Assembly (NCBI GenBank): GCA_025738555.1
Contig: JAOVFP010000017.1
Coordinates: 1,922,001-1,986,000 of the forward strand
Source of the DNA: Cyathus striatus
Lineage: Eukaryota; Basidiomycota; Agaricomycetes; Agaricales; Nidulariaceae
Direction: 5' to 3'
DNA: 64,000 nucleotides
Shown here: positions 34,020-45,408 of the stretch, in pieces
Layout: each line of letters begins with the position of its first letter
Position numbering within the stretch: the first letter of the stretch is position 1
Notes under the pieces: model-generated
Told to the model about the DNA's origin: nothing
The model's database searches: none
Seen by the model: only the letters and a program-made list of their open reading frames with translations
Made by a program: the position numbers and the translations under genes

Positions 34020-34740
34020 TATTCCACCGTCAATCACTCTACACGTTGCCCTATCACGAGCCCAGAATAAAGATCAATGAATGGGATTCCAGGATGCGCA
34101 GCTTGTAGGTCCGTAGATATGATCATGTGAGGAACTTCTAGTTATATTGTGGTAAATGAAACGGAAGTGATGAAGTGATTTCATACGAGGGTAGGTGTAT
34201 TACGGAGCGTTGTTAGGTAACAAGTGCGCAAGATAGAGGTCAAGTCCCTCTAAAAAGTGAAGCAGTCCTCGATTCCCGTTTATCTGTATCCACCGGATAA
34301 CTGAGATATCTACACAGGATAGAGCATAAAAGTCACAGCCCAGGTTTCGGGAGACCGTAGTTAGCCTAATGGAACATCAGGATTATAGTACACGCGTAGA
34401 AGGTGCCCCAGTGATTCGATTCACTCTAGGAACCACGATGATCAAAGTATCCAATGCACGCATGTACAACGTTCCAGGGAGCTTTGATTCCGGTTTCAAG
34501 TTATCCTTGAGGCTATTATATGTTCAAACCTACGGGTCTATATTCAACGATATGGTAGGGAGTAGTTGTAGTAAGAGAGACAAGAGCAAGTGACCAAAGA
34601 GCGCGGCGGCAAAACTTGGGCAATCGGACGATTGGCATTTGATTTGCTTGTACATATTTAAAACTAAAGATTTGGAAAATACGCACAGCCGTTTGATTGA
34701 TCATGATGCGCTTACATACATGTGAACTGCAACTAAGTAC
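34020..34740. repeat. Duplicated upstream block of copy B
   Basis: The block matches 37920-38610 upstream of copy C over several hundred bases, including 'gaataaagatcaatgaatgg', 'gatatgatcatgtgagg', 'gtttcgggaga', 'caacgttccaggga' and 'tgatgcgctta'. A more diverged version precedes copy A (30750-31180). It probably contains the promoter and was copied with the genes. Confidence 0.75.
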
Positions 34741-34748
34741 ATACTTGG

Positions 34749-34960
34749 GTCAACATGGTCAACGTAGAATAAGACAGCTCCAACAGAATAAAGATCGAGA
34801 AATTGAATATAGAATGCGTAGTTTAGATATGATCGTGTAAGGGAATCTGAGGTATATTCGCAGCAAATCGAAGCTGGGGTGACACTAGGTTATCCCACTG
34901 CATAGCCTATAGTCTGAACTCTGCACGCATAGGCAACGTTGCAGATCAATTGCAGATAGC
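34749..34960 (-). pseudogene. Stub of a lost HSPA12 copy
   Basis: 34753-34785 (atggtcaacgtagaataaga and onward) matches the exon of copy A that encodes AVSFYVDHC at about 28885-28917. It is joined directly to a promoter-block fragment (34787-34960) resembling 30750-30910. The simplest reading is a deleted gene copy whose exon remnant and upstream region were fused. Confidence 0.55.
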
Positions 34961-35284
34961 AAAATAACCATTCTCGAGGTTCTCGGAGAATTTGAGCCAG
35001 ATAAAATAAAATATCATGTAGAATAAACTCTGAGAAAAAGGCGGCAGAGCAGATAGGCAATAGAGCAGGGGCACCAAACCTAAGGAAGTGATGAATGTTA
35101 CATTCATTGTTCATATTTATATTTCGTTATCCGGAGAGACGAGGTAGTCACAAACCTGGCACGACCACCACGATTTACATGTTGATAGTTGAGTTCTGGA
35201 TAACTCAAGCGATTGGTTGGAAATAGACATGAAATGCAGAGGCTACCTACTAGGCAACTTATCACTATTATGCAATCATGAAAC

Positions 35285-37810
35285 CTATCTCACGAAGCTG
35301 AGCTCGGTATCTTGATCATATATGACTTGCGCTGGTCCCCTGGGATTTGGTAAGCAGAGATACAATCAGAATGAGCCTAGTTTTTTACCTTTTTTCGATT
35401 CCCTAAATAATTTTGGGTGTGGTAAGGTGAGGTCCATGTAAGTACCGAAGAGAAGCACTCACATTCTCTACCCAGCTTAGCTGCGCTTTCAGTTCTGTGC
35501 GGCCAAAAAGCAAAACGATATCGAAGCTGACACGATAGTAAGGTGATTCGGTAACTACATTCCAACATGTCTCTATGATGCTATTCGGGATATCAGCTTC
35601 GATTAGGCAACAGACCGAATATCCGTCTAGAATATTATACCGGAGTGAATAAGTAAGGATTGTTTCTGAGGTTACATAGCCACCGGGAGTTATTAGAACC
35701 TACCATGGTCCATATCAATCCATCGTGTGTGAGTACGCCTTCCTCGATAACTGATCACATTTGTGGAAAGTTTCGTGAGTGATGCTCTGGCGATGGTTGT
35801 TCTACAGAAGCTATTTCGATACTCTTTTGTCTCTGAGACGGCTGTATTCTATACCATTCTGATTTAGTTAACTGAGGTAATATTGGCTGAAAGTTACTTG
35901 CCTTATTGAGTATCGTACTGAATACTCCACCGATATATAGCTTTCCGTCCACATTGTCAATGAATGAGTGCTGTTTGCGTGTACTATGCTCTGGGTTTTG
36001 TGAAGAATAAGGCACTACGCAAGAGGCTCCATAGAAGAATTTGGAAACTCGAACAGAAACAAAGTGATCAATGTAAAATGAAACCGCTCCATCGGCCACC
36101 GCCTTCGACCTGTATAGGATCGAAATGAAGAACCGAAAATAGAACAGAATATAGAACATAAATGGCGCACAGATGACTATCAGGACGACTAAGAATCATA
36201 TCCTGAGCCTCCATAGCCTTATTGAGTTGGGAATATAACCAACCGCTTGCTGCGAAACCGCCTACTAGAAATACGGACTAATTAAGGTGGTCAGCATTTT
36301 CTGTAGCTCAAGCGATATGCAGCTGATTACACCTACTTTGATGGGCATTTTTGCAAGCCACTTTTGTTCTTTAATAGCATTTAAGATACACTCGATGGAC
36401 GGTTCAAAGAAAGAAGCTACGTCTGATCTGATCGAAAAGCTCAGCATGGTCGGTATGATGGAAAGTCTGCGATAAAAATGATTACCCGGAGAGTTTCAAC
36501 TGACCAGCCCGAATGCCCAAGCTCAACTCTCTGTCTCTGGCGGAGCCGAATTTGATATACTGAGGGTCTTTGTCGTCTTTAAAAGATAATTTAGTCGTCT
36601 TGTCGAACTTCTCCGCCATAACGGGGACATCATCTGCGAACTTCGAACTGCGAAAGAGGTCTATAGTGATTCAGTAATGAGGTGACATCAATTAAATGAC
36701 GAATCACCCTCGAAGAAGGCTTCCGCTCTCTTCGTCACAAAGACTGATCCGTGAAAATGACCTATAGGATGACTTCAGACTGGCTAATATAACACGGAAA
36801 CAAGGAAACTCACATTGGGGGGCAGCAATCTCCTCGAAGTCGGTATTTGAGCCGTTGCTGAGGGCATAACCGCTGATATCAACTGTACCACCACCCGCAT
36901 CGACAATCAAAACACCTTTACGTTCCTGGAGCAAACTTGTTAATATTGATATGGCTTATGGATTTCAAGTTACTTACATTTATGGCATCAGTCGTTAGTC
37001 CGTTTTGGATACAAAAGTGCAAACTCGCTTCTCCTTCAGTTACAAAGGAAATACGATCTTGTGCAGCTGGCATATCAGGAACAAGACCTCCTAAAACAGC
37101 CGCTCGACGCATCTGATTCTGTTGAGGGCCTTCCCATCCGTTAGGATGCGAAAGGACAAAGTCGATCCTATCTTCTACCGAGCTCCAAAGGCTTCGCCCG
37201 TTTGCGTGAGTTTCTTTGATATAATCTCCAGCACATCGATAAAGATATTTCATGAAGTCGGCGAAGATTTCGATTATTGTCTTATTTAAGTTGGTTGGAA
37301 GCGGGGGAACCGTTCCTCCGGAAGACATCTTCTTAGGCTTCAAATGTAGCTTGAACCTGAATTACGCATTTGTAAGGGCTCAATTAATGAGTAAATATGA
37401 AACGAACCATTCCACCTTCACCCATCCTTCATCCTCGGCCACCTCGTTTATTCCTTCACGCATAGCCTCGGCTCCAGCTGCGCATACATCACCATTCTTA
37501 TCATAATACATAATCGTAGGTATTTTCGAATCGCCTCCTACATGCTCCTGTGCAGGAAATCTGTATGTGAATAATGAGAATAATAGGGCGTGAAAGGCAC
37601 TGAAAGAAGCCTTACCTAGTTACACCACGGATTTCAGGAACTACTCCTGGATCCAATATACTAATATAATAAATCTAGGTAAGAATATTGATCTGACCAG
37701 CGTTTCGGAGTCAAGTACCTGTAAGAAATGCCGCTATATGTCGTCCCCACATCAAATGCAAGAACAAGTTTCCGGTATGGACCGCTGTATGGTGATCTGG
37801 TCGGAGGCAT
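35285..37810 (-). CDS. HSPA12-like Hsp70-family ATPase, copy C
   Basis: Third tandem gene with the same exon pattern. The first exon encodes PYRKLVLAFDVGTTYSG; IVDAGGGTVDISGYAL falls near 36900-36850; VFLVGGFAASGWL near 36270. The end reads GPAQVIYDQDTELSFVR before TAG 35287-35285, ten residues longer than copies A and B. The donor after the ILNK equivalent is GC (35901-35900, AAG then GCAAGT), a tolerated minor class. No in-frame stop was seen. FKLHLKPKKMSSG and the following exon (37343 region) are very close to copy B, including shared silent positions, which suggests recent duplication or gene conversion. Confidence 0.85.
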
Positions 37811-37919
37811 GAAGAAACTAGAGATAAAGCAGGACTATGCAAGTCAAAAGGAAAGATGCCAACGTCTACTTCGACCTAAAAAGCAGGCATTTAGCCTTTG
37901 TATACAGTTATATCACTAC

Positions 37920-38610
37920 ACGTTTTCTTATCACAAACCTAGAATAAAGATCAATGAATGGGGAATTCCAGGATGCGCAGCTTGTTGGTCCATAGATATG
38001 ATCATGTGAGGAAATCTTAGTCATATTGTGGTAAAATGAAACGGAAGTGACGAGGTGAAGTCATACGAGAGTACGTGTATCAGAGCACTGTTAGGTATAC
38101 AAGTGCACAAAATAGAGGCCCAGTCTCTTAGGTAGTCCTCGACTGACTCTCGTTCATCTGCATCCACCTGAAAACCGAGATATCTTGAGCGCAGGGTAAA
38201 GCACTCATCTATATCAGTCACAGCCCAGGTTTCGGGAGATCGTAGTTAGCCTAATAGAACATCAGGTCTATAGTACACGCGTAGAAGGTGCTTCAGTGAT
38301 CACTCCAGGAGCCACGATGATCAAAGTTATCCAATGCACGCATGTGCAACGTTCCAGGGAGTTTTGATTCTGGTTTATAGTTATCCTCGAGGCCCTTCCA
38401 TGTTCATACCTATGGATATACATTCAAAAGTTAGAGAAAGGGAAAACGACATGGTAGATAGTAAGAGAGACGAGAGTAAAAACCCGGCGGCAAACGGCAA
38501 GACATTCAATTTGCTTGTATTTGAAACTAAGGATTCTTGAAAATATGCACAGCCACGGCCGCCGTTTGGTTACGATCAGTGATGCGCTTACACGTGGACT
38601 GCAACCTACC
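37920..38610. repeat. Duplicated upstream block of copy C
   Basis: Diverged duplicate of 34020-34740, same orientation, beginning about 110 bases 5' of the copy C start codon. It differs by many substitutions and small gaps. Confidence 0.75.
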
Positions 38611-39034
38611 AACACCCACCAGGCGGTGCACGTATATCGTCCCTAGTTCGAGGCCAGCAAATATTTCAGAAAATATTGTTCAAAGTATGTAGTTTCTTGT
38701 GCTTACTTGTGTTTTTTTTTCAACCACAAACTTTGTAGGTAATTTCACCCTACGCCACCTGTATCCCTCCTCCCTCCAGAGTTCACTCAGGTTAAAGGGG
38801 ATGTGAACATGTTCTTGCAAAACTTTGATCAGCTTGAACCCTGTCTATTGTGACCCACGATAATACCTCATGATCAATCTCCACGTTATCGCTTCTGACC
38901 GATAGTATGCTTGGGAGCGGTGAAGAATGCACCTTAGGCATGTTTTTGGTGCACCCCCACAGCATGCACGCGTTGCATTTGCTATGAATGCTTGCATATG
39001 TACCCCCTTCTCCTCCTTAAAGACCCACTTCTCA
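38611..39034. other. Intergenic region before the coiled-coil gene
   Basis: No gene seen. CT-rich sequence immediately before the next start (39000-39030, 'acccccttctcctcc') is typical of fungal promoters. Confidence 0.4.
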
Positions 39035-39919
39035 ATGTCGTATCCACCAGAAATCGTCCCATCCCCTCAGCTAGTGAAGGATACCGCTAAAGTTTATATC
39101 GATAAATTCATGTCTTATTCGGTGCGTATGATTTATGATTCCTAGACGGTTGTTAATTACTGATCTCAATTCTTTTAGGCTAATCGCTCACCATACATGT
39201 ATTCCGTCGTAGGGCGTATGCTCGACAGAGCTGGCACTTTTGGTTTTACAGCCCCTACGACTCCCCCTTCGACTCCTCCTCCTCCGGAGGTTCATGGCGA
39301 CCCTATCAATACCAATCAGCTTCAGGCTGAGAGAAAGGCTCGGTCGGACGAGCGAGCAAAACTCACCGCAGCTCTCGAGTCTGAGAAGGCTGCTCGTGCA
39401 GAAGAGAAGGCTAAGCTTAGTACTTCCCTCGAGCAGGAGCGCAAGGAGCGTGCTGCCGCCATCAGTAGGCTACGAGACGAGTTGGAGCAGGAGAAAACCG
39501 GACGCTCGAATGACGTTGCTCGACTTTCTAGGGAAGTTGAGGAGGCACGTTTCGGTCACGCGACTGCTAGTTCAGAGCTTGACGCTGTGCACCGAGCTGC
39601 GGCCGAGGAGAAAGCTGCTCATGCTTCGGAGGTCTCACGGTTAGAAGCTGCTGCTGAAGCAGATAGGTCTCATCATGAAGAGCAGATTACACAGCTCCAG
39701 GATGCCCTTGACTCCGAACGTCAAGAACACCAGGCCGACGTCGCACGTTTGAATGCCGATAACGAAAATCTTCGCGAGCAGTTGAACGCCGAGCGGACTG
39801 CTCGGGCTGATGATGTCAGTCATTTGGAGAAGGCGCTCGAAGATGAGAAGCGTCGTATTGCCGATGTTCTTTCTCATCTACTCTCGAGCCTTAACATAGG
39901 CCAAGTTCCTATCAACTAA
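39035..39919 (+). CDS. Coiled-coil protein, hypothetical
   Basis: Two exons (39035-39121 and 39179-39919) encode 275 residues. A short N-terminal part (MSYPPEIVPSPQLVKDTAK), then a Thr/Pro linker (TAPTTPPSTPPPPE), then an almost continuous coiled coil from about residue 75 to near the end, with reiterated E(K/R)(K/A)AR and heptad leucines. No enzymatic motif and no membrane segment. Related in style, but not clearly homologous, to the coiled-coil genes at 41464 and 47854-57661. Confidence 0.75.
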
Positions 39920-41463
39920 CTCTGTCTTCAAGCCTCGGACTCATACATGTTCGGGAGCAATAGGGAGTGGGTAAGTAGACCGTCTTCTTCTACCTGAGTT
40001 ATAAGCTCATGTTACGTTCATAGAATCTCACAAAACATTTACGCTGTTAATGTCACTTATACATCAGGGCTGGTAACTGGTACCTTAAAATATTGTATTG
40101 TAGTCCTTTTATCGTTTCCTCACATAAAACAAAACATTTCATCATCACACCATGTTTTCCGTTAATGAATGAAGGGAGAAATATCGGAGTAAGGTGACAC
40201 GTAGTAGTCCTCAATGTCCACTTAATAGCCCGGGAGAAAGAGGAAAAGAACACTTCTTTTCTGCGGACAAAGTTCTATACCTATCCCCAATTCCAATATG
40301 CTCCTTAATGAACATCAAGATCGCTCGCTCTGTGACGGAGATCTGATAGAGAACGGAAGCGAAATTTTGACATGAGTTACAGCACGCTGCAAGATTCATC
40401 AGCGGCAGACAAATCGTGGTACTGCGTTTGATCCACCTGACACTTTTATATACCGCAAATCTATTAGTAAAACTAATATTACTTTAGACAGTAAAAGCAT
40501 TCCACGTACCCACCAGATATTCCTTTGGTCCCATTTTCATATAATATCTTTAGACGGAGCGGGTCTATCTGTAATTTACAATAGTAGCTATTATTACTTA
40601 GATATATGTCCGGTCGTAACAAATGTCAATGTCCAAGCGATTCAACTCTGATGCCAACATTTCAAAGTGCCAGTACAGAGTTTTGGGCGAGCCAGTCGCG
40701 AGCCAGACGGGCCAGCCTCTAGGACCTGTCGCTAGAATTGTTATCCACCAGAATGTACCTATGAAAATCGTCGGGTTGGCGCTGGTGTTTCACGAGGTAT
40801 ATAACGGCGACTTAGCTGCATTTGATAACTCTTACATATGCGATTCCATTAGGATGATAACGATTCATTCTTTAGCATTCTCTTATCTAACCGTCTCACC
40901 CCTAACTCCACATGCCAATGTCCTCGGTCATCGATTTATCTGATATCCAGTCCACTGCGGCGTACTACGACGACTAGCACAGGAACCAGCGCGCAGTGCG
41001 CCTTTTTCATCGTTCTTAGCAACCGCATTACAACTGAATTGTCAATCTGTCCTCGGAACAGTCCTCCAGGAAAATCACAAAATCCGAAATCCTGACAGAA
41101 CTCAAAAATCGATGATCGATGGCCACGTTCGCAGTTTCTGCCGGAATCTGCGAGTTAAATTTAGTCAAGTTCGATTTCCAAAGAAAAATGATTTGGTAAT
41201 TAGCAACGGCACGCGTTAAGTTCAATCTAGGACAATCGCAAATGACTGCGGTACGCAGGTCATTCAAATACTTGCTTCATTCTGCTATGAGGGGGGTCAG
41301 GCCTCGATCGTCGAGTTCCACCAGCATTCCTATCCCTAACGATTTGCGCTATTCTGTCCTTGGCTTCCTACTACTCGCTGATCTACATCATTCTTTTCGT
41401 GGGTCTCTTCCAATCAGCTAGCGATGGTTCTGAAAAAACTAACAAGATTAAACCCCTAGCCCA
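39920..41463. other. Intergenic stretch without a supported gene
   Basis: An open frame at 40623-40943 (106 codons) has no recognisable domain, start context or splice evidence. I see nothing else. Confidence 0.35.
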
Positions 41464-42471
41464 ATGTCTGACTCCATGAAACGCGCACCTTCCCAACGAA
41501 CATCGCCATCGTTGAAGCATGCTGGTCCTCCTTCTCCTCGTTCGCAAAAGGAGTCGAAGTTCTCTCATTCCCTTCCGAGTCAAGTGGAAGATCTGAGGAG
41601 ACTGTTGGTGGAGAAGGAGGGTCGGATCACATCCCTTAGCTCTGAGCTCAACACTCGTGATAGACGCCTTGAGTCGCTGGAGGATGACTACGAGGCTCTC
41701 TCGTTCAATCTGCTAGAGAAGGAGAAGCGGATTGAGAATCTAGAGGATGAGAAGGATAACTTAGTGTCTCGGTTGGAGGATCGGGATCGTCGGGTTGCTT
41801 CGTTGCAGAAGGAGGTTGACACCATGTGCACCAACCTTGTTGAGCGCAACAAGTTGATCGCATCGCTTGAGGAGAACATTCGTGTTATGGCTCATAAGCT
41901 GGCGGATAGGAAGAGGAGCCTTGATCACATGAAGCGTACCAACGACCATTTGGAACGCGAGATCGACACGCTATCCTCCGATCTTTCCGACGGACATCAT
42001 CACCGACTCGAGTTCCTCGAGAACGAGAACCAGTCTCTCTCTCAACAACTCGACGGCAGAAAGAGGGATCAGAACTCCCTGCTCACGAGGCTAGCGGAGC
42101 AGGACAAGCAGCTTGAGTCACTTTCCTCCGAGTTGGCCTCTCGTCGAACAGCAGCCAACGACGAGGGCTCTAAGAAAGCTAGCTCACTCTCGGAGGCACT
42201 CGAGGCCGAAAAACGAGCTCGCCTCGCCGACCAAAAGCGTATCAGCTCTTTGCAAGCGTCAGTTCATAATGCTCAATCCAGGATCGAAATCATCACCAGA
42301 GACTTCAGGAAGGAGCATCAGGCGTTTGAGAGCCAGCGAGCGCAGAGCAACAGGGTGATCAGTGACCTCGCTACTAGGAACCGCAAGCTCGAGCTGTCTC
42401 TTGGGCAGTGCAGGACGAACATGATCACGGACATGAGGATGGCTGCTTATGCAGGGGCGCCTCATGACTGA
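41464..42471 (+). CDS. Coiled-coil protein with 21-residue repeats
   Basis: A single exon of 335 codons. The N-terminal 38 residues are Ser/Pro-rich and basic; the rest is coiled coil. From about residue 63, five consecutive 21-residue units start LNTRDRRLESLEDDY, LLEKEKRIENLEDEK, LEDRDRRVASLQKEV, LVERNKLIASLEENI and LADRKRSLDHMKRTN, that is three heptads each. It likely forms a rod or dimer; cellular role unknown. A short hydrophilic C-terminus ends AYAGAPHD. Confidence 0.8.
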   Translation: MSDSMKRAPSQRTSPSLKHAGPPSPRSQKESKFSHSLPSQVEDLRRLLVEKEGRITSLSSELNTRDRRLESLEDDYEALSFNLLEKEKRIENLEDEKDNLVSRLEDRDRRVASLQKEVDTMCTNLVERNKLIASLEENIRVMAHKLADRKRSLDHMKRTNDHLEREIDTLSSDLSDGHHHRLEFLENENQSLSQQLDGRKRDQNSLLTRLAEQDKQLESLSSELASRRTAANDEGSKKASSLSEALEAEKRARLADQKRISSLQASVHNAQSRIEIITRDFRKEHQAFESQRAQSNRVISDLATRNRKLELSLGQCRTNMITDMRMAAYAGAPHD

Positions 42472-43999
42472 TCGTGTCGTCATATCTTCACCCGTTCCAT
42501 TCTTTTGTAATGTTTTTATATCGTCATATTTCTTTCGTTTTTTTTGTTTTCGACTGGCCTTTGGTACGTGGCTGAAGGTCTGTATTACCCTATGCATTCC
42601 ATCATTTGTTAACACATAGTAATTCCACGAAAAATATTTCTTACAAATTGTGATTGCTGTCGAGGATTTAATTCATGTTTACGACCCCACATGCTTTCTC
42701 CGTGTTTTCATTGATTTACAGTAGATGTGTCTGTAATTGTACCGTTAGTCTTAAAATGAAAAATGAATTAATTGTTCGGTGTAATTTGATGTTTGCTTTA
42801 GACTCGACTACATCATATGAAACAAAATATTAGATTCGTAATGTGATATGGCATTTTGCATACGTATAGGACTTAGCTCCCAATAACCGTACCTTTTGCC
42901 CGAAAGTGTGGGCTCTGGGGGCCGTCCGGGCGCATCGACCACTCTGAGTTGTCCAGACTTCAGGTCAATTGCGTCGAATCTTGATCTGACACCGGAATAA
43001 GGATAAAACGTATGCCAACATATTCTCCGTGATAATCATGTCAGACGACACCAGACTGCTTCTTAGAACTTAGAAGATAGTATTTTAAGAGTCCCACCGT
43101 AGATGTCCGGCGTTCGAGGTGTATCTCACGCCCGCTTGGAAACTCAGATCTTCAGAGTCCCCGCAAGCTATAACGCATAGTACAGCATGACGATGCCAAT
43201 GGTTTTGCCACTTGGATCAATGTACCTATGCCATGCGGTCAGCCTCAGTCAGCACATGATCATAGTGATCAACGTGTATACCTTTACCAGTATTGGTCCG
43301 CTGTTTGTCATTCACTGCACCATGATAGACATTTGTTGATTTCCAGAGGTACCATAAGGAAAGTTCGAAGCTCCCAGCTGGAGCTCGCATACAAGACTTC
43401 GACGTCAAATTATGGGGTTGACAGCACCGCAGCGATTCAAAAAATAGCCGGCGCTCTGAAGACACCGGTTGGCCCTCGTATTTGTTTCCAGAAAATGTCG
43501 TTCTGCTAGTAGCAGTGGATACATTTGAAAAGCTCCATGCCCAGTCGTGTTAGAATTTACATAACTCACGATCCAATAAGCTGAGGGCTTCGCCTGGAAT
43601 AAGCGCTGTTAAGCGATAGCACTGTCGGTTGACCTGGGACTTCGTGGCGTTTCAAAGTTGAAACATTTAACAGACAAACGAACTACGTAAAGTAAACAAA
43701 GGCGACGGGTACCTGTAACTGTAATGGACGTCGGTTATTTAGGCAGCAACTTTCGCGACGTCTCGATTCCTGTTACTCACAGTACTTAGAATAGGACAAG
43801 GCGAGAATGACATGGGAAGAGAAGGGAAAGCTTCTGACTTAGGAAATCTGCGATGTTTTGGGTACATATTTAAACTCCGCCATCGTTTGTGCTAAGGCGT
43901 TTGTCAAACAGGTGCAACCCCTCGTTTCCCGTTTTGGTCCTTCTTGACAGTAAACCTCCACCACGAGGATCGCAAAGTACTCAGAGCGCTGAAACTCCT
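42472..43999. other. Intergenic stretch before mariner element 2
   Basis: No gene could be supported. A minus-strand frame at 43465-43226 (with HVDHYDHVL) lacks recognisable domains. Confidence 0.35.
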
Positions 44000-44001
44000 T
44001 A

Positions 44002-44070
44002 CAGTGCTTTGCTTATCGTTGTAGCCATTTGATTTTTTAGTATACATCTGAGTTTTACCGGCGATCAATG
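44002..44070 (+). repeat. Left terminal inverted repeat of mariner element 2
   Basis: Inverted match to 47509-47577, near perfect over the first 25 bases and about 85 percent by eye over the rest. Confidence 0.85.
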
Positions 44071-44206
44071 CCGATCGCACAGCCAAACCACCGGAACATG
44101 GCTGCTACCACTAAGCGCTAAGAAGCTCCACTACTCGCTTCACTGCTAATGCACGTCGCTGACCGTCCCCTGGGCCCTGCCGTGTCTCTTTCCTCACCCA
44201 CTTGTT

Positions 44207-45390
44207 ATGCCCGGGCGACGTCGACACATCTCGAGGGAGCTTAAGGAGGTTGTTGTTCGCATGGACAATGAGGGTGTTTCACGTTACGATATTCGTCGGT
44301 TCACAGGGGTTGCGAGGTCTACACAAAAGCGGATACTCTCGCTATATCGAAGCACAGGTGATGTTTGCCGCATTCCTGTTGAGCGCGGTAGGAAACGTTG
44401 TCTTACTAGCCTTGATGTTGTGGTAAGTCGTCTTTCATACTCTGTATTTGTGTGATTGATGTGTCATCTCAGTTTCTGGAAAGCTGTATCGAGCGGCAGC
44501 CTGATCTAATGCTATCGGAACTTCAGGCAGCATTGGAGGAGACCTGCGCTGTTTCTGTGTCACTGACGACGATATCGCGTACTCTGAAGCGATGCGGGTT
44601 TACTCGGAAACAGGTGAGCTGTGCGACAATCAATACCTATGAATAAGCTGATTTGTTTTTCTAGATAGAACGGCCAGCACTTGAGCGCAATGAAGACAGA
44701 AGAATAAACTTCAAGATTCATATTGCGAGCAATTATGAGGCGAACCAACTGGTTTTTGTGGATGAAAGCCACCTAAGCCGTTTCTCTGCACGACGTTCAT
44801 ATGGCTGGGCTGCGCGTGGAGCATGCTCGCGTAGGCGTGATTTTTTTATACGCGGGAAGCGGTGCGTATTGTCATACTTTCATTATGTCTTTCTCTCATT
44901 TATAATTAGCTACTCGATCCTCCCAGCTCTATCTCTTGATGGGATAATCTATGTGGATGTATATGAGCGCGCAGTTGATGGGAGAGCCTTCTATACATTT
45001 ATAGAGGGCCTTCTTAACCGTATGAATCCTTATCCACAGCCAAACTCTGTTATTGTGATGGATAATGCGAGCATTCATAAGTGTGAGGGTATTCGTGAGT
45101 TGATTGAAGAGTGGTATGTTACTGGTTTTTGTAGTCATTTGAATGATATGACTGATATTATGTGCAGTGGCATGCGGCTGGAGTATCTCCCACCATACTC
45201 ACCTGATTTCAACCCCATTGAAGAAGGGTTCTCATGTATTAAAGCTTGGTTACGCTCAAATCGTGACTATGTCCTTGGTGAAATGGGAGCAGGCAACACC
45301 AATCCATACGACATGATTTGGAATGCGGTTTATAATGTCACTCCAGGTAAAGCACGAGGGTGGTTTCGACATAGTGGCTATGTTGTGTAA
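44207..45390 (+). CDS. Tc1/mariner (IS630-type) transposase, intact
   Basis: Five exons (44207-44422, 44473-44613, 44665-44861, 44910-45113, 45168-45390) join in phase to 326 codons with GT-AG introns of 48-54 bases and no stop. MPGRRRHISRELKEVVVRM and VSRYDIRRFTGVARST form the helix-turn-helix region; the catalytic triad lies in FVDESH, VIVMDNASIH and YSPDFNPIEE. The end, GWFRHSGYVV, is the usual C-terminus of this fungal group. It binds its inverted repeats and moves the element by cut-and-paste into TA. With terminal repeats also well preserved, the element may be recently active. Confidence 0.92.
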
Positions 45391-45408
45391 ATAACTATAT
45401 AGTATTAT

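Noticed and set aside
40623..40943. 106-codon open frame.
   Set aside because: No recognisable domain, poor start context and no splice evidence.
43226..43465. Minus-strand frame containing HVDHYDH, resembling a metal-binding motif.
   Set aside because: Isolated, with no continuation in neighbouring exons and no family resemblance.
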